From assembly GCA_050084985.1 (NCBI GenBank), contig JBITNC010000001.1, positions 58,032,001 through 58,096,000 of the forward strand: a stretch of 64,000 nucleotides of DNA, written 5' to 3'. Below the pieces are notes generated by a model, which worked only from the letters and a program-made list of their open reading frames with translations, ran no database searches and had not been told where the DNA came from. Positions 50,223 through 59,232 of this stretch are shown here, one piece after another. Origin of the DNA: Nageia nagi (taxonomy: Eukaryota; Pinophyta). The translations under genes were made by a program, and so were the position numbers. The number at the start of each line of letters is the position of its first letter. Positions within the stretch are counted from its first letter, which is position 1.

Positions 50223-51239
50223 GCTAGATTTGAATGTCCAACTCTAAAAACATCCTTCTTTCTCCAATAAAATAACTTGGGTTCAAGATTGAGGCCCACA
50301 CATTAGATTTGGAGTGCCAAAAAGATCCCATGATGGGAAAATTCATGTTCATTCTTCTCTTATGGTGCCAAGACACTCTCTCAACCCAAAATCATGATTT
50401 ACAATGAGTGCAGGATCCCACAACATGCATACAATGGAATCCTTGTATTTTCCTTCTTCCCACATCCTTTACAACTCCAATCTCCCATAAAAACTCATCC
50501 AATCAAAATACCAAGCAAAGAATCTCAAATATGGAGGGAGAAATTGCATGTAGACTCCTTGTTCTACTCCAAAACTCATCCATGGCAGTTGGACACTAAA
50601 TGTAAGCTTCCAAAACATGGCAATAGCTAGGGTTTGCTCTCCAACATCTCCCCATCTCTCTCTCTCATTCTCCAACAAGTCAAAATGGATTAGGGTTCAA
50701 ATGGAAGAGGGTATTTTGTTACAAAGCCCTACTTTTCCAATTTCCTATGCTAGATACCCAAATTCTAATGTAAGGCATGCACTTGGGAATATTAAAAATT
50801 AAATTTATTCCCTTAGCTTTCAATTTACAATCATTTCTCCAAATTAAACATTTTTTATTTTTTAAAAAATATTTTTCAAACATTTAAACCTTTTCTAAAA
50901 GCCATTTCTCCATGGATATCAAAATATAATTAATTCTCATATATTTTAAATGTACAATTTAAAGGTCTCTTTACACTCTATTGTTAAACACAAAGATTGG
51001 ACAATTCAAAGGTTTCACATCAAATGGCTTCCACCCACACCCATATTTGCACAAATAAATTTTAATGCAAACAACTTAAATTACATTAAGATGATGTCTT
51101 ACACATTGCTAATGCATAATTTTAAAGTTCCATGGGTAACTATTTCACCATCATTCCAAAATTACCACAAAAAATGGGTTTGTGACATAATAAGAGTAAA
51201 GGGACCCTACACTAAGTGATATCAAAGCAAGTTCATTTA

Positions 51240-51490
51240 TTAAACCAATTTGGATATATGAATAAAAAATGTAAATAATAAATAATAAATAGTAAATAGT
51301 AATAAGTGAATAATAATAAATACAAATAAATTTAATTAATGAATGTAAATAAGTAGATATAATTAATAATAAATGTATAATTAATTAGTAAGTAATAAAT
51401 ATAATTAAGAAATAGTAAATGTAATGTAATAATGCATAATAAATATAAGTAGTAAATGATAAATGTAATTAATAAATATAATATAATGTC
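51240..51490. repeat. AT-rich degenerate tandem repeat
   Basis: Units like TAATAAATA and TAGTAAATG follow each other for about 240 bp, just inside the right subterminal region of the CACTA element. Confidence 0.7.
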
Positions 51491-51494
51491 ATAT

Positions 51495-51733
51495 TTGTTT
51501 GGATGACTAATTTTGAGTGATTAATTATTCAATCATTTATTTGGTCATTTATTTAGTCATTCTAACCTTGTGATTTTACCTAATGACTAAATTAGTCATT
51601 TATAATTGCAAATTGCAAAAAAATAGTACAATTTGATCAGTTTTAATCACATATCTAATAGTTTTAATCATGTGACTAAAAGTTTTAGTCACATAGTCAT
51701 ATATCTACCAAAATTCTACTACTATCTTTAGTG
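51495..51733. repeat. CACTA right subterminal region and terminus
   Basis: TCATTTATTTGGTCATTTAT, AGTCATTCT, ATGACTAAATTAGTCATT and GTGACTAAAAGTTTTAGTCA (a 20 bp palindrome-like pair) lead to the terminal TAGTG. The motifs match the left array. Confidence 0.75.
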
Positions 51734-53471
51734 CCAGCAACCTCCTCCATAGTACCTACAATAATTGACATGAGGTGCTAACACTTACAAAGGTTTATGG
51801 ATCTTATTATGAGTTCATGAAAAAATATTTTGCTCCATCCATGAAGATTCTCATGGGGAGAAATGTACATAGACTTCACCAGACTATTTGGGAAGAGCTA
51901 TAATGAGGTAACAAAATTGAAGACTAGTATTTTCTGAAGAACATGATAGTCATTTTGAAGTATGGGTATTTTGAAACTCCTTTTTTGCTACCCAAATTTA
52001 TCACCTAACAATTATATTATTTAGATATGGATAGATAAATGAGTGCTATAGAGACTAGATATGGATTGGGTGGAAATTTCAAGCCCGTAATCAAAATATC
52101 AGTTGTAATGGGTAGTTTTACATTGATATAAGTAGATTGTAAAGAATAGTTATCCAATTTTATAGTTCAAAAATAGTTATCCAATTTTATAGTTCAAAAT
52201 TTTAAGTTAGATAAGGTAGAGGACATATGGATGTATTACCCCATTGAAGAATTTACAAAGATTATAAAGGCAAACAAGAAATGTCCAACATTTGGTCATG
52301 AAGCCTAGAACCATATTGAGAATTTTGTGAATCATACTGAACGAGAAGCTAAAGCTTCCCTAGAATGGGAATTCAATATTTTGGATAAGACATGGATGGC
52401 CTTAGAAGGATTGAAAAAGTATAGAATATGGGAGACTAGAAGATAGGAGTTTGCCTTAACCCTAGAGTTCATTTTCTAGTTACGGGATGAATTGAAATGG
52501 GGTCCCAATAAAATTGAATATTTTAGAAAATATATATTTGAATATAACACCAAGAATACACATGTTTAAAATAAGCCTTTTGGTGAGTTTAATCAAGATC
52601 AATATTGGCATGTACAGTATATGAAAGACCCACTGCTAGAGAAGGAGCAACCTTTGCCACCTAATTTTTAGGGTAAGATATCACAATATGATCAATGGGA
52701 AGAAGAGCTCAAGGACCCTAAGAGAAGAAAGCTTGAATAAGGGTCAAGCTCAAAATCTAGACCAAGAAAGAGAAAAGAGCTTAAGTTGAAATGGTTGTTG
52801 CTTCCAAGGAATCTTCCTTAAGAAATAAAGAAGATTGAAGTTAATAATCAAAGAACCAATTATTGGGTAGAAGGCCTAGACAAAAAATAGTCTGTTAAAG
52901 AGAATCCACCTATACCTAAGAAAATTTGGGTTCCATCTTTGTGGATGCAAGAAGAAGAGCTAGAGCCAAGAATGGGAGATACAAAACTTTTAGATATTGA
53001 AAGCCACAAACCCCAAAGAATGGACACAGTTGTATATTAGGATGTTCAAGAAGACCCAAGGGATGAAGTGCAACAAGGGGGAGGTATTGTGATTGGAACA
53101 AGTGCAATAGTATAGTTGTAGGAGAAGTGAGTAGAGATGGTGATGATGATGATGATACCAATAATAAGAAAGACTCTAACCCTATGGAAAAGGTAGAAGA
53201 TAAGGAAGAAGAAGAAGAAGCACAACAAAAGGAACCCACTATGGAGATAACAAAGAAGATGCCTACCCTAGAGACCCCTACATCAACTTCTAAAGAAGGT
53301 ACATATCAACATTCTTCAATTTTTTACTCCACCGACATGGGTGAAGAAATATAGAGTATTTTTTCTACTCAATATTAGAGCCCATCAATTGGGTGATATT
53401 TATTATAAACCCTCTATACTCTTAGAGAAACATAGGGGATATTAAAATTACATAGATGCCCTTCAAATATG

Positions 53472-53476
53472 GGTAG
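53472..53476. repeat. Target site duplication of 4.5 kb LTR element (left)
   Basis: GGTAG, repeated perfectly at 58,023-58,027. Confidence 0.88.
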
Positions 53477-53746
53477 TGTTAAGATCCTAATTGATCATAA
53501 TCAAATTATGGCTTAATCTTATGAAAATACATTAATTCTACACTAATGGATCACTAGCACCACTTCAAGGGGGGCTCCTTCTTAAGAATCACTTCTCACA
53601 TAAAAATTAACTCATTCTTCTTTCCTTTTTTCTAGTAATAGGGAAACCCCCTATAAATAGCTTTTATCACATAAGTAACCCAATGCATAGTGCATATGGA
53701 ACTAAACACAAGTACTATTACTAATACATGTTATGGGTTCATAACA
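53477..53746 (-). repeat. 3' LTR of the 4.5 kb element
   Basis: Co-linear with 57,756-58,022, with several scattered differences. Confidence 0.9.
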
Positions 53747-54109
53747 ATGTCACCCCTTAAGAAAGATTTATCCTCAAATATTCTACACACCACACACTAA
53801 CAAAATGTAATACACACTACACACCTAAGCTACTAATGGGAGTCATAACATTCTTACCCCCTTAGACAAGCTTTGTCTCAAAGCTTGCCTAAAAATGCAA
53901 AGTACATATGCAAACTATCCATCAATAACAAGGATAAGAGGGAACCAAGGAGTCTAACTTGGCCAAAGTAGCCAGTAATGTGCTTAAGCTAAACATGAGC
54001 CCATCCATGTATCAAAACTTCACTCCAATAAGGATGATGTTGATGTTGAAGAGTGTCCTCACACTCTATAATAAGTGAGAGGAGTGTCCTCACACTCTAT
54101 AATAGGGTC

Positions 54110-54370
54110 CACATCAGCCACATGGATTTCATCATGACCATAATAGGCTTTGGATATGTAAGTATTGGCCAATTAATATGCATCTCTTAGAGTTGGTGGA
54201 TTAAACATGCCTACATTCTTTTTTACTTCTTCCCTTAAACCATTAGTGAATAAATGAAGATCTAATTTCTCATCCATCATATAGTCATCACAAAAATCCT
54301 CAAAATCATCAATATAGTGGTGCATATAATCAGTATGAAAGGGTGGAGCAATAGTATCCATAATCATTAT
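54110..54370 (-). pseudogene. Gag fragment of the 4.5 kb element
   Basis: The minus strand reads HHYIDDFEDFCDDYMMDEKL, HLFTNGLREEVKKNVGMFNP and PTLRDAY, then LANTYISKAYYGHDE. F-x2-GL-x2-E(V/I)-x7-P-x-TL-x-(D/E)A is the Gag signature of Ty3 chromoviruses and their relatives. The ATG is at 54,367 (minus). No protease, RT or integrase follows, so the element depended on others. Confidence 0.75.
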
Positions 54371-54399
54371 TTATTTATTTATTTATAGTTAACTACTAT

Positions 54400-55430
54400 A
54401 AATATCCTAAATTAGAGTGTCCAATAGGTCTTGTTCACAACCTCAAAAAGGACCTCTTTACAAGAAATTGGAAAAATGGAAAAAATGGTGCAATATCGGG
54501 ACATCCCAAAAGGTCACCCCTCCCAAAAGTGTGCTAGTTATGCCTAGCTTAGCCAGGTAGTTTTTGAGATTTTTCGAGCTAGTTTAGTTTAATAAAAGGG
54601 TTATGCATATGAGAAAAGTAAGGAAGAGGTTTTTTTTCAAAATTTTATCATCTATCCCTCCTTATCCTATGGGTCCCCTTTTCTTCCTACTAGGAAATTA
54701 CAAGACCACTCACTGCATAGATATCATCGACAACCAACACCCTACAGATCATACACATGTTGCTTGAAAGATCTCTCTACCCAAGACTTGGCACATGTGC
54801 TATCTCTTGGCTATGTGCTTCTCAAACACCCATCACCCACACCTTATCCCTTGAATTATAGCATGTGTTGACCCTACATGCCAGATCTACAACCTACTAT
54901 CCATGTTGTCCCTCATCTTGCACTTCCTACTTCTTGGATTGCATTCTATCATTCATGTTCCTCACTCCAATGCTCCAACTATTTCCTAAAGATCTTCTAT
55001 GATGGTTGTATGACGTGCTCCATAATCTGGACCTCTAACATTCAAACCTCCAAATCTATGGACTCCTTATACCTAGACTGCAACCCAAATAATGAACTCA
55101 AATCCAAATCTATCTCTACTACTAGATCTTCCTCAATGGATTTCCCCACATGCGACCTATGAAAACATCCACTATGATTATGGAGATAATCCACCATGCT
55201 ATAGATATGAAGTCATCTGCACCCCAACCAAATGGATCTTGTTGCCCTTGCCACTTGCTTCATGGGATATGCCTCCAAATTCTCACACACAACCTTGAAT
55301 CCTCTCAAGATGTCTTCTACCAATGATATTGTTGCACATGCATTCTTTGCTTGAATCTACTTTCACTCATCGGCTTCTACTTTGGATCTCCCATAAATCT
55401 ACCAAAAGATAAAATGGGCCTACACTGCAT
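54400..55430. other. Interior of the 4.5 kb element, no recognised gene
   Basis: Pro/Cys-rich short frames on the plus strand (54,878-55,298) show no family feature. On the minus strand this is the 5' leader and Gag start. Confidence 0.45.
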
Positions 55431-55435
55431 AAATC
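55431..55435. repeat. Target site duplication of small LTR element (left)
   Basis: AAATC, repeated perfectly at 57,619-57,623. Confidence 0.9.
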
Positions 55436-55564
55436 TGTTGGAAACCTAATCCTTAGGGATTAAGGTAATTTATGATTATTAATAGTTTTAGGTGTGTGAG
55501 TATGCATGTATTTATAAGAGATCAAATTAATACAATATTTGGCTTTTGGAGTTTCTCCTTCAAG

Positions 55565-55576
55565 TGGTATCAGAGC
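55565..55576 (+). other. Primer binding site
   Basis: TGGTATCAGAGC, complementary to the 3' end of initiator-Met tRNA, two bases after the LTR. The only perfect primer site in the window. Confidence 0.92.
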
Positions 55577-55765
55577 CTCATTGGAGAAGATCTGGAGAAC
55601 TCCATTACCCATCCTCCAAGATGAGGGTTTGAAGTTTTTTTGTTGGTTCATAGTTTCAGCTATGGTTATGAAGATTTGAATTTGTTATGGGGATTTGAAT
55701 CTGTTGAAGAGAGGCAGAGGACTGCCCTAGAGATATGAATGATGGCCAGAGGGGCCATGAGAGAA

Positions 55766-55886
55766 GATCATGTAGAGAAAGGGATGTTGGAATGCATCTC
55801 CTTGCATGGATCATGAGAAGAGCCTGTGTGGAGAAAGGGGTGTGTCTTGGACTGCACCTCCCCACATGGAGCCTGAGGAAGAGAAG
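55766..55886. repeat. Imperfect ~60 bp duplication
   Basis: ATGTAGAGAAAGGGATGT...TGCATCTCC...CATGGATCATGAGAAGAG is repeated as GTGTGGAGAAAGGGGTGT...TGCACCTCC...CATGGAGCCTGAGGAAGAG. Confidence 0.6.
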
Positions 55887-56459
55887 AGAGTGCCTCATAG
55901 AGAAGGCATCGCACAGCTGAAAATCATTGTAAGGGATGCGAACCATTTATTCAGACCCACGTAAGAATGAGCCATAAGGAGCTCAGTGTGCATCCAGGAG
56001 GTGTGTTGTGAAGGTGAAAATGGAGGATAGCTTCTTTGTTCTTTATGCTTCAGAGAACCCAGGTAGCGAGGAGTGACTGTGTTGGAGAGAAATCCATCTA
56101 AGCTGGGTGGACACCACAGGATTAGAACCTTGGTGATGCAAAGGGCCGTGAAGAGACAGGAAGGAGTTTCCAACATGGCTGGTGTGCTGAGGAGGAAGGA
56201 GCAGGAGGTATCTGACCATCAACCAGCCATGATGCAGAGCGAAGGAGCCAGTTTAGTGAAGAAGGCTAACGCATTGAGCAAGAAGGGGCACTCGGGGGTC
56301 TTTTTTAGGATAGAAGTTACAAGCTGTGTCTAACAGAAACCCCTTGTGCGGGTAGAGCAGGCGGTCGATGATTTTAACTGGTCTTTGGATTACAAGCGAT
56401 GCAACGGAATTAGCTGTTTCTATGTCAGGAGCGATTCTACCCCTCTGGCAGCTAAGGAG

Positions 56460-57194
56460 CTACGAGAATGTCTCGAGGTCATGCATGGCTCCCCAAGGTG
56501 TGAGGGTCGTCAGATTGGTCGTGCCACCGTCTGGAATGGTCAAGATGTATGATTCATCAACCCCGTGTTGTAGATGGGCATGGAGATCTTGCACTTGGAT
56601 GATGAGCTTTTCCAAGTAGGGATGGGCATTGCACCTCTCCTCTAGAGTTGTGAAAATATCGTAGGCTGAAGAGAACTCGACTGTAGACCATTGTTTTGAG
56701 GAGATGAATTGGCTGTACCGCAACACAGCATTTTGGAGGGGCTCGATGAGGATGTGGGTGAGTCTCCCGCTAAAAGAAAAAGCATGGAGAAGGACAATAA
56801 TGAAAAGACTTCTCCTTTCCACACGATCGAGATGGATGATGCTCGAAAAGAAAATGTGATTCCTGTGGGTTTTCATGCAAGTTTTGAGTTGAAGGAGTTG
56901 AGCAGCAAAGAGGGGAAGCATGTTCATGAGAGGAGGGCTTACAGCAGAGCCACCATGGTAAGGTGGCCTCACGCTCTCCATTCTCAATGAGAGTCTATTG
57001 AACAACGAAGAGGACTTCCAAGTTCTCGGTGCCAGCGATGAAGCCAGGGAATTTTCAGATGTGAAGTCCCTCCTCGATGAGTTTTGCATCGGTGACATGG
57101 AAATGACATGGACAAGGGCAACCATGTCCATGCAGATGTTGATGATGATGTTGTTAATGTGGAAGGGTGCCAGATAAGACCAAGATGGAGTCAT
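56460..57194 (-). CDS. Long antisense ORF in small LTR element (uncertain)
   Basis: An open frame of 244 codons on the strand opposite to the element's direction. Its C-terminal third looks protein-like (SAYDIFTTLEERCNAHPYLE, KLIIQVQDLHAHLQHGVDES). On the plus strand a 93-codon frame (56,709-56,990) with a charged stretch SPAKRKSMEKDNNEK overlaps it, so only one can be real. No family recognised. It could be a captured host gene fragment, or a chance frame in GC-richer DNA. Confidence 0.35.
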   Translation of the reverse strand: MTPSWSYLAPFHINNIIINICMDMVALVHVISMSPMQNSSRRDFTSENSLASSLAPRTWKSSSLFNRLSLRMESVRPPYHGGSAVSPPLMNMLPLFAAQLLQLKTCMKTHRNHIFFSSIIHLDRVERRSLFIIVLLHAFSFSGRLTHILIEPLQNAVLRYSQFISSKQWSTVEFSSAYDIFTTLEERCNAHPYLEKLIIQVQDLHAHLQHGVDESYILTIPDGGTTNLTTLTPWGAMHDLETFS

Positions 57195-57370
57195 GTGCCC
57201 AAGGAGTGGGTAAGATGAGGTTGGAGTTGAGCGGAGCTCCTCCGGGCCAAACAGTGGACCAAGTGGGGTCCAAAATAGAGCTACCAGATGAACCCCTAAT
57301 GAGTGCCATACATGGTAGTTGGGAACTAACCTAACACCGTAACACTATTGTTGGGCTCAGCGTAACTACC

Positions 57371-57432
57371 GAGTGCTAGATGAGTGCTAGATGAGCACCA
57401 GACGAGTGCTAGACAAGCGCCAGACGAGCACA
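57371..57432. repeat. 11 bp minisatellite
   Basis: Five units plus a partial: GAGTGCTAGAT, GAGTGCTAGAT, GAGCACCAGAC, GAGTGCTAGAC, AAGCGCCAGAC, GAGCACACC. It lies 60 bp before the right LTR of the small element. Confidence 0.88.
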
Positions 57433-57755
57433 CCTAAAAGCATCTTTGTATTCTCATTTAATTCTTAATCCCTTACGGATTAAAGGAGGGAATGTTGGAA
57501 ACCTAATCCTTAGGATTAAGGTAATTTATGATTATTAATAGTTTTAGGTGTGTGAGTATGCATGTATTTATAGGAGATCAAATTAATACAATATTTGGCT
57601 TTTGGAGTTTCTCCTTCAAAATCTTCCTATACAACCAAAACCACTCAAAACTTCCAAAACCACTCAACACACCAAAACTACTCATAAATAATAAAAATCA
57701 CTCACACTAGCAACAAAACTACTCACAAGACCAAAATCAAAGCTCTAATACTAGA

Positions 57756-58022
57756 TGTTAAATCCTAACAGATCATAATCAGATTATGGCTTAATCCTAT
57801 GAAAATACACTAATTCTACACTAATGGATTACTTGCACTAATTAGAGGGGGGATCCTACTTGAAAATCACTTCTCACATAAAACTCAACTCATTCTTCTT
57901 TTCTTTTTTCTAATAATAGGGAAACCCTTATTAATAGCTTTTACCACATATGTAACCCAATGCATAGTGCATATGGGACTAAACAAAGTACTATTCCTAA
58001 TACATGTTATGGGGTCATAACA
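57756..58022 (-). repeat. 5' LTR of the 4.5 kb element
   Basis: Pairs with 53,477-53,746; followed by GGTAG. Confidence 0.9.
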
Positions 58023-59232
58023 GGTAGTTAGATAAAAACCCTACCATCATTGTAATGTAAAGATGCAGAGTGCCTTAGTATGGATTAATCTAGGTTTTTG
58101 GTGAATACTTCCCTAGTAGCTGAAAAAAATCTCCAATCCATAGAAAATAAAATAGAAAAAATAAGTAAAAAGTTGGAGCAGTACAAAGGAGACTACTCAT
58201 AAAAAGATAAAATGATGGTCAAATTATAGAATCAAAATAAAGACATGATTAAAAAGCTAGCCAAGCAAAAAGTTGAATATGATAAGAGCTTATAGGAAGC
58301 TAAGGTAGAGCTAGAAAAATTAAGACACAAATTAAGAGCTAAAGGCTTAATCTAGCACAGTAGAGCAAGAAAAGCTCAGAAAATACAGAAGAGCTCCAAA
58401 AGATTGTGGCAACCAATAAAGTTTTGAATGATGACAAAGTAAAGCTACTACAAATCATTAAGGACCATAGGAAAAACTTTGGTGGAGCAGATTGGAGAAA
58501 AATGGTTAGCCTTTCCAAGCTATATTATTTGAAAAATCAAGTAGAATAGGCTATACTTTTATATGATGCTCAGACTAGGATCCAAAAGTTAGCCCTAGAA
58601 GCCTCGAAAGTAAAAATTGAAGAAATACAGAGTTGGCTCAGGGTTATAATAGAAAAAGATCTAACCACTATAAATCCAAAGGCAAAAATAAACAATTTTA
58701 AGAAGATAAAAGATATTTATGATTTAAAATATTTGGCATTAGCCCTAGACCTAGAGAAAGGTCAATTAAAAGTAGAAATAAGCTTTGTAAATATATATTT
58801 CAATTATTTAATTCAATTGAAGGCTCCCAAATTATGGGAGGAATCAGATGTACAAAGTAGTATCGACCAATGGGTGGAAAATATTAAGTCATTTTTAGAT
58901 AAAATTTAGTAATAAATTTATCTAAGAAGTAGCTCTCAGACCTACAAGAAATAAGTGAGCAGACTCAGGAAGTGATTTCAAGATTTTTGAATGCTAGAAA
59001 ATTGGAGAATGTTTAGAGCAAATATTGTAAGATTTCAAGCATGTCCCATCCTATCACAAGTAGAAAATAAATATCTCCATGATCTATACAAGAAGCTTCA
59101 ATCCTTATTGCTTGTAGAATTGAATCTCACAATAAGCCCCATAAAATGATACAACTGGGCAAGCAAGTGGGAGTGGTCAATAAGGGTTCTATTCTCTAGT
59201 AGGATGAAGACCTTAAAGAGCCACCAAAATAT

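Larger units (their letters stand above)
46037..51733. mobile_element. CACTA (En/Spm-type) DNA transposon
   Basis: The left end is CACTAGTACAAAAGTAGCAA and the right end, read on the minus strand, CACTAAAGATAGTAGTAGAA. Both are followed within 60 bp by ATATATGACTA. Subterminal regions are full of AGTCAT/ATGACT repeats, as in CACTA elements where they bind the TnpA-type protein. The insert breaks ORF3 of Tat-C. No 3 bp target duplication is clear (TCT left, CCA right). No intact transposase ORF is present, but two candidate minus-strand exons are. Confidence 0.78.
55436..57618 (+). mobile_element. Small non-autonomous LTR element (TRIM/LARD-like), young
   Basis: Short LTRs of 127 and 126 bp (55,436-55,562; 57,493-57,618) differ by one substitution and one indel. 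A perfect copia-type primer site TGGTATCAGAGC (55,565-55,576) follows the left LTR, and AAAGGAGGGAA (57,482-57,492) precedes the right one. The 1.93 kb interior has no gag or pol. Unlike the rest of the window it is rich in CpG and G+C, so it is the newest arrival. It is nested in the 4.5 kb element. Confidence 0.93.
53477..58022 (-). mobile_element. Non-autonomous Ty3-like LTR element, minus strand
   Basis: LTRs of 270 bp (53,477-53,746) and 267 bp (57,756-58,022) begin, on the minus strand, TGTTATGA(A/C)CCCATAACA and end TTAACA. A degenerate initiator-Met primer site (AGTATTAGAGCTTTG, minus strand, about 57,752-57,738) lies next to the right LTR and a polypurine-like AAGGGGTGACAT next to the left one, so the element points left. 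Without the nested insert (55,436-57,618) the interior is only about 1.8 kb and holds part of a Gag but no pol. Confidence 0.9.
45183..59225 (+). pseudogene. Tat-C ORF3 (split by two insertions)
   Basis: Pieces lie at 45,183-46,036, 51,734-53,476 and 58,028-59,225. It starts with MAKPKQSMVILGK. Blocks shared with Tat-B are WIERGVLNLMDTYCID, LDQGLAYFVPYESFTFHELL, LLDYSHDSIINAFAILVDWS, KVYGSYYEFMKKYF, YFETPFLLPKFIT and TWMALEGLKKY...WGPNKIEYFRKYIFEY. A charged linker with poly-Asp/Glu (53,130-53,260) and a Lys/Glu/Leu heptad region (IENKIEKISKKLEQYKGDYS, from 58,130) follow, then APKLWEES. Function unknown. Conservation between two diverged copies shows that it belongs to the family. Confidence 0.7.

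Noticed and set aside
50394-51219. Plus-strand frames of 60-90 codons in the CACTA interior
   Set aside because: No family residues. The region looks more like the leader of a minus-strand gene.
52916-53239. Ser-rich minus-strand frames
   Set aside because: Antisense of the poly-Asp/Glu linker of Tat-C ORF3 (GAT/GAA repeats give runs of Ser, Phe and Leu on the other strand).
54878-55298. Plus-strand frames rich in Cys, Pro and His
   Set aside because: They lie in the leader of a minus-strand LTR element and show no conserved motif.
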